This document shows, piece by piece, positions 9,895-23,000 of a stretch of DNA of 64,000 nucleotides. Numbering within the stretch: the first letter of the stretch is position 1; each line of letters begins with the position of its first letter. Source of the DNA: Cristatella mucedo (Eukaryota > Bryozoa > Phylactolaemata > Cristatellidae); NCBI GenBank assembly GCA_009760855.2, contig WPIO01000024.1, positions 137,001 to 201,000 of the forward strand, read 5' to 3'. Position numbers and translations under genes: made by a program. The notes below the pieces were generated by a model, which saw nothing but the letters and a program-made list of their open reading frames with translations, was not told the origin of the DNA and did not search any database.

Positions 9895-10440
9895 GAACTT
9901 CTATAGAAATACCTATTGCATCGGATCGACTTCAAGGTTTTGTCGCTCACTTTTAGGTCGCTTCATTCTTTCGCTCCAGCCATGTCAGGTCTACTCCCCA
10001 CCAGGCCAAACATCGTACCACTCACTTTTCGGAAACTAACTGTTGACCTATACCTCATACAAACCTCAAATTCGTTTTGGAGACCGTGCCTTTAGCTCGT
10101 ATGCTCCCAAAGCCTGGAACTCACTCCCGACTTGCGTCACGACATCCCCAGACGTGACCACATTTAAAAAGAACTTAAAACACACCTATTTAGGACAGCA
10201 TTTAGTGGGTCTCTATGATTCGTCCTTCATGTGCTTATGCGTGCTGACACTGCATGCTGCCACTAACCACACTTGCACGCTGACCCTGTGCATGTCACCC
10301 CGAACCATGTTATTCATGTTCATCAAGCATGATAATACTCAACATTCAATCGCGTTTCCCTTTGCTGCAAATTTATAGCGCCTAGAGAGAGATTGAGTTC
10401 TCTGAGGATGCTTAATCAAATGTATTATTACTATTATACT
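9895..10440 (+). mobile_element. LINE-1fam 3' fragment (end of ORF2 plus 3' UTR)
   Basis: The plus strand carries the C-terminal coding signature of the family (segments like FGDRAFSSYAPKAWNSLPTC and TFKKNLKHTYLGQHLVGLYD) in a still open stretch at 10,043-10,378. After it come the conserved tail GCGCCTAGAGAGAGATTGAG and TTCTCTGAGGATGC and an ATT-type end. The fragment is 5'-truncated, as is usual for LINE insertions. A frame change separates the part before 10,043. Confidence 0.85.
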
Positions 10441-11399
10441 TATTAAAGGATAGGACTATTAACCTAAATGTGTCCGGATAGATTATAAGGACAATGCACT
10501 CGGCGGAGAGCAGGTGGATTATCATGTGATTCTGGCCGCCGATTAAGCTTTTAGGATAACTAACTTGTAAGTCTTCCTAAGTTATGCCCTGACGTGACCA
10601 TAAGTTAAAAGGCTGTCTGGTCGGGTATCGCCGGCGCAGTTATACTAGTGCCGCATGCTTGGCTTTAAAAAAGAGCACTTTCGAGAGGCAGAAGCAAGTT
10701 AATCTTTTAAATGTTAACCAACGGGCTCGTCATCCTTTGCCATTGCCACGATAAAGCTCGGTGAACTTTGGTATTCAAAGGTCTGTGAGGTCAGGGTCCA
10801 CTTCGCTCCATCATACGGCAATCCCACTAACAGCATCAGCAGAGAGCCAAGATTGAATTGCTGCGTGCATGCCATGCATGCGGTATTCCCACGTAGCAGC
10901 CACTGCTGACACCAGCAGCCATTGATTGACCCGTGATTGACTTCCTCTTGACTTATTAGCAACCAGTTTTTATACTGCACCGAGACCGATTGCTGATGCT
11001 GCTTTTAGCAGGGCTTGCAATTTTTGTGTGTCGTTACTCACAGCAACTGTAGTTGGTAGAAAGCAAAGACGTGCCTAAAAAGAGGCATACGCACAAATCG
11101 TGATCCTATGAGCTACGATCTCTCACTGCAAGGTGGAACGCACCAGTCGACTGTTGAGACTCGCTCAGTTTCCCCTGCACCCAAGTGAGCTTGTCTTTTC
11201 TTTTGGGTCCAGTGTGCTTTGCTTGCTCGCCTGTGCAGGACCTAGTCATGTTACTAACCAGGCGTCCGACTAACTGTGGGGTCCTGAGTGTCTGCTTGTG
11301 TGCTTTGGTAGTTTTGTGTGTGCTTTGCTTTAGCAGGCTGGCATACGCTCGATAATTGTCGCTTCTGCATGCTAGTCTTAGCATAAGTGTCGCTGTTGC
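10441..11399. other. Unrecognised sequence
   Basis: Minus-strand open frames at 10,714-10,980 and 11,106-11,384 show no domain. I see no RNA gene or transposon here. Confidence 0.35.
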
Positions 11400-11690
11400 T
11401 GCATTACATCAATTCTAGCCGACCTGCACTGGCTCTAAGTCAGGCAGAATATCGACTTCAAGGTTTCGTCATTGACATTTGTCATTGTCATTTGACATTG
11501 ACATTGACATTTAAGTCTCTTCATTCTCTGGCTCCAGCCTATCTATCAGAACTGCTACCCACCAGGCTGAGCATTGTGCCACCCACCTTTCCGAATCAAA
11601 TTATCTAGTTACATCTCGTATGAACCTCAAATCCCTCGGAGACCTCGTTTTTTTTTTTACAACAAAACGGCTGTCTTCTGTTGCTTTGGG
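11400..11690 (+). mobile_element. LINE-1fam fragment, C-terminal coding part
   Basis: Segments like FKSLHSLAPAYLSELLPTRL and NQI/NLKSLGDLVFFF match the family's thumb/C-terminal region, with a GACATT simple repeat (about 11,470-11,505) inserted or expanded inside. The copy is truncated at both ends and frame-broken. Confidence 0.7.
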
Positions 11691-12563
11691 GGCTGGAAGT
11701 ACAAGAAATGATCGAGCCACTCATTCGACTTGTGGCTGCTTTGGATTAGGTATGCCTAGCAGCCACAAGTCGCGAACGATCAAGCAGGCACCCAGGCACC
11801 CCGGGCTGCCCTTCGCGGTAGCAGCGTTAACTCATAGAGCAAGCTTCCTTGGCATTTCAGAAAGCAGCTCGCGTCTGCCCTGATCCTCTAAAGGCCATGT
11901 CGTGCAGTCATCGTTAGCCGTCGAATGGGCACAGCTGCAGGCAGTCCGAACGATGGTGCACAAGTGACCAGAATCTCTATCATCTCCCTGGCTGGCCGGA
12001 CGGAACTGCAGCATCCAAATCTAGGCATGTGTACGCGTTGATCTCCTGAAAGGAATGCAATTGAAAGTTTTTGGTTGCTTTCTATGAGGTGCAGTTAGAA
12101 TAGCAGTGGCAGCAGCAGTGGCAAATTATCAAGGGCATTCCTCTGAGAGCTCTTCGAGACCAGTTTTTTGTTCGTCCCAAATGCTCGGCAGCAGAAAAAA
12201 CCGTTTCCATGCTGCATATGGTGCAGCTGCTCATCTCTGGTACAGAACAGCTGGCTATCGTGAGCTGATGCACCGGCCGTCCATTTTAATCCACTTAGCG
12301 CCGCCGTGGCGATGGTTCTGCCGATTGGCAGCGCTCACTCGAGCCGTCAGGATGTGCCGACACTCTGAGGCAAGCTCTGCCTGCGTGACTGCCCAGCGGT
12401 CATAGTCTCCTTGCAGCACTTAAACCGATCGAGTTCCCTTCCCTGTGACCATGTGCACATCGAGCAGAAGCAAGCAAGAGGTGACCGAGCACTAAGTTGT
12501 CGAATTAACAACCTCGTTAGCCACTTACTATTTTTAATGCCTTCCATACACGGGTAGGGCAGC

Positions 12564-12565
<2 letters not shown>
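11691..12565. other. Unrecognised sequence
   Basis: No convincing gene or repeat. A short inverted pair around 11,741-11,771 (GCTGCTTTGGATTAGG, then CTAGCAGCCACAAGTCG against CGACTTGTGGCTGC at 11,727) can fold into a hairpin. Confidence 0.35.
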
Positions 12566-12642
<77 letters not shown>

Positions 12643-12651
12643 TACATCAGC
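12566..12651. repeat. (CAG)n then (CAACAG)n microsatellite
   Basis: About ten CAG units are followed by about eight CAACAG units. The transition suggests one CAG-to-CAA change that then spread through the hexamer. Confidence 0.95.
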
Positions 12652-12716
12652 AAGCAGTAGCACCAAGCCGAAGGAGCAAGTAGCAAGTAGCAGCAATAAG
12701 CATCAGAAGCTACGGT

Positions 12717-12780
12717 GAATGGTCTTCAACAGAGCACCAATGGTCTTCAGCAGAGAACCAATGGTCTTCAGCAGAGCACT
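12717..12780. repeat. Three tandem 21-bp units
   Basis: The unit AATGGTCTTCAGCAGAGCACC occurs three times with one or two changes each. Because 21 is a multiple of three, the minus frame encodes a repeated heptapeptide of the type AEDHWFS, but no surrounding gene is seen. Confidence 0.85.
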
Positions 12781-13092
12781 GCCAAGCTGGGCCCAGCTGG
12801 TGTGAAAGACAGGGCAGACTCAAGGCTGCACTGACCGAGACAGGCGCCATACAGAGCAAGATTGATTCCACAAGCACCGGAAATGAGTGAACGAGAGCAA
12901 AGAATGGCTGCTTAGGCAATAACACGCTTCCTTGATCAGGTGTCGACTGTTGGGGGGGGGGCAGCTTGGTGGTGGCAGGCAGCGCCAGCAGCTGCTTTGG
13001 CTGCAACGCGTCTATGGATTGCTGCTGGGAGTTCGAGCTACTCTTATCGATTAGCAACCCAAGCCAGGGTAGTGGCTGGCCTGCTCATTAGC

Positions 13093-13584
<492 letters not shown>

Positions 13585-13924
13585 AGAGAGGCTTTCACCA
13601 GAGTACCAAGCAGCGACTAGGCAGCTAGCTAGCTATCGAAGACATCACAATTCGACGTGCTGTCCCTTTGTGCCCCCCTTTAAATTTACCCCATGCATGT
13701 CGTTGCACTCGATGCAACTCGGTTCTGTCAGACTCTCTGCTGCTCCTTTCTCTCGGGCTTTCCTCAGCTGCCAAGATTATTGCTCTTTGGCACAAAAGTG
13801 TTTTCTATGAAAACTTCTGCAGGTGAGGGGCTGCCGTTGGTGCTCAGAAAGGACTTAGAAAAGGCAAATAGCAAATCGCCCGAGAAGCCGTAAGCCGACC
13901 GTCTACTTATAATCTCGTTTACCG

Positions 13925-15262
13925 CAGGCATTAAATTAGCTAGGTCTACTAAGTAGCAAGCTTGTGAAAGCCTGTACGAGATCAGGATTGACTGTCCATC
14001 GTCAGGCATACAAAAACTCCTGTGGATCCTACTCGTCGATCCTAGCCAAGGCCAAGTCTAGCTTCTACAAAAATATCGTTGGATCACAGATGCACAATCC
14101 AAAAATGCTGATATCTACCATCAACCATCCCCTTGACCGGTCCCAGGCTAGCTCCTTTTCTAGTGATCCCAGCTGGTCGCTTCTCTAGCTCCTTTGTCAG
14201 CAAGATAGGCATGACCAGAGAGTCCATCTGTAAGGTTACATCCACCCTGGACTCATGTACCTCAATTACATCAACACAAGATTCCTGTCCCTCGATTCTG
14301 TGCACTATCTCGATGTCTACATTCAAGGAAGCCACGAGTGCCCTTATCCTAAAATTCTTCTCGCAGTAAAAGAAGACTACTAATCCTCTAGACCCTTTTC
14401 CCACTGTCCTACTTCTGCGATGCTTATATCTGCTGCTGCCGTGCACGAATAACATGTCCTTAGCCTCAGTTCATGTCCTTGCACCTTTCAAAAAGGCTGT
14501 TGTTAGGCCACTAATTAAAAAAGCACCGCTAGACCAAGAGGACTTGAGCAGCTTCCGTCCAATCTCCATTCTCCCGTTCCAATCAAAGACACTGGAACAA
14601 GTTGAGGCAGACCAACCGAACGTTTATATTGAGACCTAGCCATTAAGTTTCAGTCTGGGTTCAGAGCCAATCACTACACAGAGTCAGCATTGGATAGCCT
14701 GTATAATGACCTTGTCAGGAACTCAGGCTTCAGTAAAATCTCTCTGCTTGTTCTACTTGATCTTTCTCCAGCATTCGATACTATTGATCACCAAGTCCTT
14801 CTTGAGCGCCTCACATCTCACCTGGGCATAACTGGCGCTGCATTGCAATGGTTCAGGTGCTATCTCAGTCGAATACTCCAGAGTATTGATATCAATAGAC
14901 AAAGATCATCCGAAGAACCACTTCAGCAGGGGAAAGGGTACCTCAACGCTCTGTGCTCGGTCTGCTTCATTTCACAGTTTATACTCTCCCTCCTTCCAAT
15001 ATGATCGCCAAGCACAATCTAAGCTTTCACTTCTATGCTGATGACGCTCAGTTGTACCTTTCCTTTGACTCCTCCTGCCCTCGAGCACATCAAATTCTCT
15101 CCAAACCCTTGTACTGCATGTACCGATGACATCCGCACATGGATGGCAGCAATCTTTCTTAATTGAATAACGACAAAACCAACGTATTAGTTTTGGGCAA
15201 ATTAAGTATGATTCAAAATTTGAAAAACCCAGCAGTCAAAATCGGCTACGCCAGCATATGTT
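13925..15262 (+). mobile_element. LINE-1fam copy, reverse transcriptase part, degenerate
   Basis: The plus strand carries in order the linker block (AYKNSCGSYSSILAKAKSSF), the start of the reverse transcriptase, [20 protein letters not shown] with the palm aspartate, and FYADDAQLYL with the catalytic Y-A-D-D. Multiple stops and frame changes break it. The endonuclease and the C-terminal part are missing. It is clearly older than the copy at 20,061. Confidence 0.8.
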
Positions 15263-15359
15263 AGTTATTGTCACGCTTACCTATTATTGCTTCGTTATCG
15301 TAGTTCAAACGCATTCCTAGATGCCATTGCTGTTGCTAAGATTCATGAATTATGCATTA

Positions 15360-16112
15360 ACAAAAGAAAAGCGACCCGGATCCGCTGGGGTGCCGGGACG
15401 GCCACCTGAGATACCGCTCATTTGGCATGAACTGCGAGCTGAGTACCAGCTCACTTGGCATTCCTAGCATGGTCTCGAACCGCTCAGCACGTTGTTCTCT
15501 CTCAAGTGTCGGTGGTAATCTCTCTAACTTGATAGTCATCAGGCCTGTTATAGCTCCAGCAGACAATTGAACGTTCGTCTTTGGAGTCCCCACTCAATGT
15601 GCAATACACCCCAAGTAATAAGCCACCTTATTTCTGAAAAAAGTCTCGATCTGCTCGCCTTGACTGAAACTTGGCTAATGTCGAGAAACTACCAAACAAA
15701 TAAAAACGCTACCCGGGCTGGTTTCTCCTTCTTTCATACCCCTAGATCAATAAAAACTGGAGGTGGAGTTGCTGTTATCGCTCATTTGGAATTTGACTTC
15801 AAGCCACTTGCAGTACTCTCAAAGCAGTCTTTCGAATCGATAGTCTTGATTTCAACCGACAGCAAGCTACCGATGGTAGCAGTAGTCTATCGCCTACCAG
15901 GTACCAAGTCCTCCTTTATCTTAGAAGCCTCTGGTCTCTTTTTGATTCTGTGTGCGAAAAATCAATATTTACTCATCATTGGCCGTTTCAACATTCATTT
16001 GAAAACTTATCTGACACCTTCAACACTGAATTCCGTGCATTGACTGACTGATTGTCTCTTGTGGCTCACGTTAATGGCCCTGTTCACACCAATAGTCACA
16101 CACTCAATTTGA
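15360..16112 (+). mobile_element. LINE-1fam 5' segment with endonuclease domain
   Basis: The frame at 15,567-16,043 is an apurinic-like endonuclease of the non-LTR type: LLALTETWL (the glutamate-containing block), a GGGVAVIA block, VVYRLPGTKSSF and a late IIGRFNIH where intact copies have MGDFNVH. The Asp-to-Arg change in that last block would disable the nuclease. The segment stops abruptly at about 16,112, where an oppositely oriented LINE segment begins. Confidence 0.8.
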
Positions 16113-16886
16113 GAAAATTTGCTGCCATCCATGTGCAGATGTCATCGATACATGTAGCAAGGGAGTTGAGAGAATTCGAGGTGCTCGAAGGCTGGGAGGG
16201 ATCAAAGCAAAGGTACAACTGAGTGTCATCCGCATAGAAGTGAAAGCCTAGATTGTGCTTGGCGATCACATCATCAAGAGGGAGAGTATAAACCGTGAAA
16301 AGAACCGGACCTAGCACGGAGCCCTGAGGTAACCCATATTTCAGAGGGGCCTAGGAGGATCTTTGTCCATTAACGTCAAAACTCCGGAGTCTCCCACTGA
16401 GGTAGGGCCTTAATCGTTGCAATGCAGTGCCCGTGATGCCCAGGCGAGATGAAAGGTGCTCAAGAAAGACTTAGTGATTGATAGTATCTAAAGCAAAACA
16501 AGCAGAGATACTCTACATAGGTCTGCATTCCTAAATAGGTCGTTGTACACCCTAAGCAATGCTGATTCTGTGGAGTGATTAGCTCTAAAGCCGGACTGGA
16601 ACTTACTAGCAAGGTTTGAAGTTTCAATATATGAGTTCAGTTGGTCCGCCACGACTCGTAACAATATATTTGATAGGAATGGTAGAAGGGAGACTAGGCG
16701 ATAGTTGCTCGAGTTCTCTTGGTCTAGTGTCGCTATCTTGAGAAGTGCCCTGACTACAGCTTTTGTGAAAGGTGCTGGGACATGACCTGAGGCTAATTAC
16801 ATATTAATGATATTGGTTATGCATGGCAGCAGCAGAGAAATGCAACGTATTGGCAGGACAGTGCGAATAGGGTCCAAAGGACTTGT
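16112..16886 (-). mobile_element. LINE-1fam, inverted 5' segment of a twin-primed insertion
   Basis: The minus strand encodes the first half of the reverse transcriptase up to FHFYADDTQLYLCFDPSQP and WMAANFLKL, with breaks upstream. The plus-strand segment that follows (16,887 on) resumes the element almost exactly where this one ends. That arrangement, an inverted 5' part followed by a direct 3' part, is the hallmark of twin-primed LINE integration. Confidence 0.8.
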
Positions 16887-17790
16887 TGTCTTCTTTAGTT
16901 ATGGGCAAGCAAAATGCGATTCAGAAATTGAAAATGCTACTGCTTAAAATCGGCTCTGCCAGCATATCTCCTGTTGAATGTGGACGAAATGTAAGTGTCA
17001 TGTTCCAAAGTGACCTTTCATTTGACGACCACATCAGCTCCACAATCAAGTCTGCCTACTTTCAGCTACATAACATTGCTAAAATTCAGGCTTGCTTAGA
17101 TCGGGATGCCACATCTAAGCTGGTCCATGCATTTGTGACATCCCGTCTTGACTCCTTTAACTCACTGCTTGGTGACCTACCGGCACGTGCAATCAATCAG
17201 AGGCATACAACTTGTACACAACTCAGTTGCAGTTAGGCTTGTCTGTCTTGAGGGTTGCAGTTTCCACACCTCACCACTTCTCGCCGACCTTCACTGGCTC
17301 CTAATAAAGCAACGTATTAACTTAAAGGTTTTTTCACTTACTTTTATGTGACTTAAATGACATCATTGTCCATTGTTCCAGCTTCCCTATAACTGACTGA
17401 CTCCACACGAATGGCGATGAATGGCACATTGTGCTGTTCTGATTCCAATCCTTTAGCCGTACGAACCTCAAAACCGTTGAAGATCATGCCTTTAGTATGT
17501 ATGCTCAAAAGCCCGGAATTCACTACCAAAGTGCATCACAGCCAACGTCCCCTGGCTTGTCCGCATTAAAACGGAAACTAAAAAAATAAGCTTAAAGCGT
17601 TCCTATTTATCGCAGCGTTTTTTCGGTCTTTGTGATTCGTCCTTCGTGTGCACGTGCCTGCTTAAACTGTGCTTGCTGCTTGCGAATCTTACCACCAATC
17701 GTTTGGTAATTCTTTCTGTACAGCATCTGTGTGGAGCCTAGAGAGAAAGTTCCAGTTCTCTGAGGGTGCAAATGTATTATTATTATTATC
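16887..17790 (+). mobile_element. LINE-1fam, direct 3' segment of the twin-primed insertion
   Basis: It begins at LVMGKQNAIQKL, immediately after the region covered by the inverted neighbour, and runs through the thumb (HISSTIKSAYFQLHNIAKIQ, KLVHAFVTSRLDSFNSLLGD) to the 3' UTR (GCCTAGAGAGAAAGTTCCAG) and an ATT tail at about 17,771-17,790. Several frame breaks follow 17,236. Confidence 0.8.
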
Positions 17791-17849
17791 TGGCACAAAG
17801 CCGACGCTATAGAAGGAGTTTCGTTCAGATTGGCAACAGTGCTCATCAC

Positions 17850-18000
17850 CTTGGCTATAATAAAACATTATAACAATAATGATACACTTGATAAAGCGCC
17901 CTCAGAGAACTCAATCTCTTTCTACGCACTTTACATTTGCTGCAATGGGGCGGTTGAATGGTGAGTGGTATCATGCTTGATAAACAGCATGAATAACATG
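17850..18000 (-). mobile_element. LINE-1fam 3' tail, reverse orientation
   Basis: AATAATGATACACTTGATAA, then AGCGCCCTCAGAGAACTCAA and CTTTACATTTGCTGC are the reverse complement of the LINE tail, followed by about 100 bases of 3' UTR. It lies tail-to-tail with the preceding insertion. Confidence 0.75.
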
Positions 18001-18920
18001 GCTAGGGGATCAGCAGGCTAGGCTAGGTGCTAGGGGCTAGGCAGGCTAGGGGATGCCAGCAGCCCGATCAACAAGCCACTCGGGACGACAGCTCGGCGGA
18101 AGGGAAAGCCAGAGGGGAAACAAAGCAGCAACTGACAGCGAAATGCAAGCCTCGGGGACTTGGGGATATCACTCTTGACTAATGACTGACCACAAGACAA
18201 TGTCCCAGTTCCGGCTCGAGGGACTCGACGTCGGACTGCTTATCGTCCTTCACTGACCTGCCTGCGTGGGCGCTGCCAGAGTAGAGATCGTGAAGGGTGA
18301 AACTTCCTCCCGATTTGGGGCGCACATGTCTCATAATTAGCTGACCACCAGTTATAGTCTCATTAATAATCCGTGCGATAATCTTGCACATTGAGGTCAT
18401 GTCCCTACCTACTTCGACTGTACTAGCTGCTGCTTCTTTGCTTTCAGGCTGCCGACGTGTACTCCGAAAACCTCGAACGCACGCTTCCACTGTAAGTTGC
18501 TCACATCTCCATGCCGTACTCTAGCGCAGGTCAGCGGTATCCTCCAAGCCAGTTAACTTTCCGTGCCACTTCCATGTCCCCCCCCCCGAGGCACGGTTAG
18601 CTCAACGAGAGGCGTAGTTTCTAGGGGCGATGACCAGATGACCAGAACGATATCCAGAATCAGGAGCAGTACCTTCGCTGGGGGGGGGGAGGGGCGGGTG
18701 GGTCCCTGTGGCAACTCTCCCACAGCCTGCCACTGTCCATCAGCATTGAGCCCGAGCTTCTACAGGCCACATGCCGGGCAAATCCAGCCATCTCGTCCTA
18801 CATGATACATAAGGGAGGTCATCGTCTCCGGCCTTGTCCCTCAAGTGGAATTGTCTCTCCTTCGGAAACATTCGTCCACGTGTCTAGCTCTCCCTCCTCG
18901 TGCTCTCTTCATTTCATATC
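18001..18920. other. Unrecognised sequence
   Basis: GGCTAGGG-type short repeats (18,001-18,055) and a G run at 18,680-18,692 are present. No gene or known mobile element is seen before the LINE homology starts at about 18,921. Confidence 0.35.
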
Positions 18921-20060
18921 CAAATTCAATCTACAGTGTTTGCCCACATCCTCCTCTAAAATAACCTGTGAATCGCGAAACCTCAAGACCCTTGACATCG
19001 ATGCTGTCCGTGCGAGAATATCTGCTTCGACTCTGCTGCTCAGTCCTCCCTCCGATCTGTCATCATTGGTAGATAGCTACAACAAGACACTAGCTGACAC
19101 GCTCGACGAGTTTGCACCTCTGACAAAGCGCACTGTGCGCCCCCGCCCAGACGGCCTATGGTTTACCACAGACATTAAACTAGCCAGGTCTACTAAACGA
19201 AAGCTTGAAAAAGCATACAAAAGATCCGGACTAATTGTCCATCGACAGGCATATGAAGACTACTGTAGGTCGTACCAATCGATCCTAGCAAAGGCTAAGT
19301 CTAGCTTCTATAGAAACATTGTTGAATCACAGATGCACAATCCAAAAATGCTGATGTCGACAATAAACCATCTCCTCAACCGTTCCCAGATTAGCTCCTT
19401 ACCTGATGATCCTTGTGATGATCTAGTCGATCGCTTCTCTCGATTCTTTGTGCAGAAGATAGACAAGATCAGGGAATCCACCCCTGCGACGACAACCTCC
19501 CCACTAGAATGCTATTCCTCGGTTCCTGGCTGCACCTCAATGTCTACATTTAAGCAGGTCACTAGTGATCTAGTCCTAAAGTTCGTATCGCAATCAAAGA
19601 AGACAACAAGTCCTCTGGACCCTATTCCCACTGTCCTGCTCCTACGTTGCATTGATCTGCTGCTGCCATGCATAACTAACATCATTAATATGTCATTAGC
19701 CTCAGGTCATGTCCCAGCACCTTTCAAAAACGCTGTAGTCAGGCCTCTCCTCAAGAAAGCAACACTAGACCAAGAGAACTTGAGCAACTACCGCCCAGTC
19801 TCCCTTCTACCATTTCTATCAAAGACACTGGAACGGGTCGTGGCAGACCAGTTGAACTCATATATCGAAACCTCACACCTTGCTAGTAAGTTCCAGTCCG
19901 GCTTTAGAGCTAATCACTCCACAGAGTCAGCATTGCTTAGGGTATACAACGACCTACTTAGGAATGCAGACATGGATAGAGTGTCTCTGCTTGTTTTGCT
20001 CGATCTTTCGGCAGCTTTTGACACCATCGATCACAAAGTTCTTCTAGAGCGCCTCTCATC
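18921..20060 (+). mobile_element. LINE-1fam partial copy (linker and first half of RT), fused to the next copy
   Basis: A single open frame covers the post-endonuclease linker (NLKTLDIDAVRARISAS) and the reverse transcriptase up to [20 protein letters not shown]. It then jumps at about 20,060 into the 5' region of the next copy. It is nearly identical by eye to 20,720-21,840, so the two form a direct repeat about 1.8 kb apart. This copy does not have the extra C found at about 20,930 in the next one, nor the base deletion at about 21,510. Confidence 0.85.
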
Positions 20061-23000
20061 ATCAGGCCTGTTGTAACCCAATCGGCCAGACTTAACGCTT
20101 GCCTTTGGAATCCTCGCTCAATGTGCAATAAACCTCTAGTAATAAACGACCTTATTTCTGAAAATGGTATCGACCTGCTCGCCCTAACTGAAACTTGGCT
20201 GAAATCGATAAACTGCCCGACAATTAAAGACGCTACTCCATCTGGTTTCACGTTCTTTCACACCCCTAGATCAATCAAAACTGGAGGTGGAGTTGCTATG
20301 ATCGTGCGCTCGAAATTCAACTTCAAGCCATTTGCGGTACCCTCGAAGCAGTCTTTTGAATCAATTGTCCTGGTCTCACCCGAAAACAAGCTGCCGATAG
20401 TGGCAGTAGTCTATCGCCCACCAGGTACCAAATCCTCCTTTATCTCAGATTTCTCCGATCTCATTTCGATTCTGTGTGCAAGAAATCGATCCTTCCTCGT
20501 TATGGGTGATTTCAACGTTCACTTTGATAACTTATCTGATGCTTTCAGCACCGAATTTCGTACATTGACAGACTCATTATCTCTTGTGACTCATGTGCAT
20601 GGCCCTACCCACATCAAGGGTCACACACTCGACCAAATTTTCTCATATAACTGCACTTTGTCATCACCAGTTATCACCAAATCCTGCTTATCTGACCACA
20701 TGCAGATCTCATTCAATCTACAGTGTGTGCCCACATCCTCCTCTAAAATAACCTGTGAATCGCGAAACCTCAAGACCCTTGACATCGATGCTGTCCGTGC
20801 GAGCATATCTGCTTCACCTTTGCTGCTCAGTCCTCCCTCCGATCTGTCATCACTGGTAGATTGCTACAACACGACACTAGCTGACACGCTCGACGAGTTT
20901 GCACCTTTGACAAAGCGCACTGTGCGCCCCCCGCCCAGACGGCCTATGGTTTACCACAGACATTAAACTAGCCAAGTCTACTAAACGAAAGCTTGAAAAG
21001 GCATACAAAAGATCCGGACTAACTGTCCATCGACAGGCATATGAAGACTACTGTAGGTCGTACCAATCGATCCTAGCAAAGGCTAAGTCTAGCTTCTATA
21101 GAAACATTGTTGAATCACAGATGCACAATCCAAAAATGCTGATGTCGACAATAAACCATCTCCTCAACCGTTCCCAGGTTAGCTCCTTACCTGATGATCC
21201 TTGTGATGATCTAGCCGATCGCTTCTCTCGATTCTTTGTGCAGAAGATAGACAAAATCAGGGAATCCATCCCTGCGATGACAACCTTCCCACTAGAATGC
21301 TGTTCCTCGGTTCCTGGCTGCGCCTCAATGTCTGCATTTAAACAGGTCACTAGTGATGTAGTCCTAAAGCTCGTATCTCAATCAAAGAAGACAACAAGTC
21401 CTCTGGACCCTATTCCCACTGTCCTGCTCTTACGTTGCATTGATCTGCTGCTGCCATGCATAACCAACATCATTAATATGTCATTAGCCTCAGGTCAGGT
21501 CCCAGCACTTTCAAAAAAGCTGTAGTCAGGCCACTTCTCAAGAAAGCTACACTAGACCAAGAGAACTTAAGCAACTACCGCCCAGTCTCCCTTCTACCAT
21601 TTCTATCAAAGACACTGGAACGGGTCGTGGCAGACCAGCTGAACTCGTATATCGAAACCTCACACCTTGCTAGTAAGTTCCAGTCTGGCTTTAGAGCTAA
21701 TCACTCCACAGAGTCAGCATTGCTTCGGGTATACAACGACCTACTTAGGAATGCAGACATGGGTAGAGTGTCTCTTCTTGTTTTGCTCGATCTTTCGGCA
21801 GCTTTTGATACCATCGATCACAAAGTACTTCTAGAGCGCCTCTCATCTCGCCTGGGCATCACTGGCACTGCTCTGCAGTGGTTCAGGTCCTATCTCAGTG
21901 GGAGACTCCAGAGTGTTGACGTGAATGGACAAAGATCATCTGAAGTACCTCTAAAATATGGAGTACCTCAGGGCTCTGTGCTAGGTCCGGTCCTTTTCAC
22001 CGTTTATACTCTCCCTCTCGCTGATGTGATTGCCAAGCACAATCTAGGCTTTCACTTCTATGCGGATGACACTCAGTTGTACCTTTGCTTTGATCCCTCC
22101 CAGCCTTCGAGCATCTCAAATTCTCTCAACTCACTTGCTGCATGCATTGATGACATCCGATCATGGATGGCAGCAAATTTTCTAAAACTAAACGATGATA
22201 AAACTAACTTACTAGTTATGGGCAAACCTAGTGTTATTCAGAAATTGGAAAGGCTGACTTTCAAAATTGGCTATGCCAGCATATCTCCAGTTGCATCAGC
22301 TCGAAATCTAGGTGTCATATTCCAAAGCAACCTCTCGTTAGACGACCACATCAGCTCCACAGTCAAATCAGCCTATTTTCAGCTTCATAACATTGCTAAA
22401 ATTCGGGCTTGTTTAGATAAGGATACCACGTCCAAGTTGGTCCATGCATTCGTGACATCTCGTCTCGACTTCTGCAACTCACTGCTTACTGGCCTACCAG
22501 CATGTGCGATCAGGCGATTGCAGCTGGTGCAAAACTCTGCAGCTAGGCTTGTCTGTCGTGAGCGTCGCAGTTGCCACATCACTCCACTTCTCGCCGACCT
22601 GCACTGGCTACCAGTCAAGCAACGGATTGACTTCAAGGTTTTGTCGCTCACTTTTAGGTCCCTTCATTCTATGGCTCCAGCCTATCTCTCCGACATACTC
22701 CCCCATCAGGCCAAGCATGGTACCACCCGCTTTTTGGAATCCAACAGTCTAGAAATACCTCGTACAAACCTCAAATCCTTTGGAGACCGTGCATTTAGTT
22801 CGTACGCTCCCACAGCCTGGAACTCCCTCCCCACTTGCGTCAGAACATCCCCTGACCTGACCACATTTAAAAGGAACTTGAAACACACCTATTTAGGACA
22901 GCATTTAGTGGGTCCCTGTGATTCGTCCTTCACGTGCTTATTTGTGCTGACACTGTGCATGCTGCCACTAACCACATTTGCATGCTGACCCTGTGCATGT

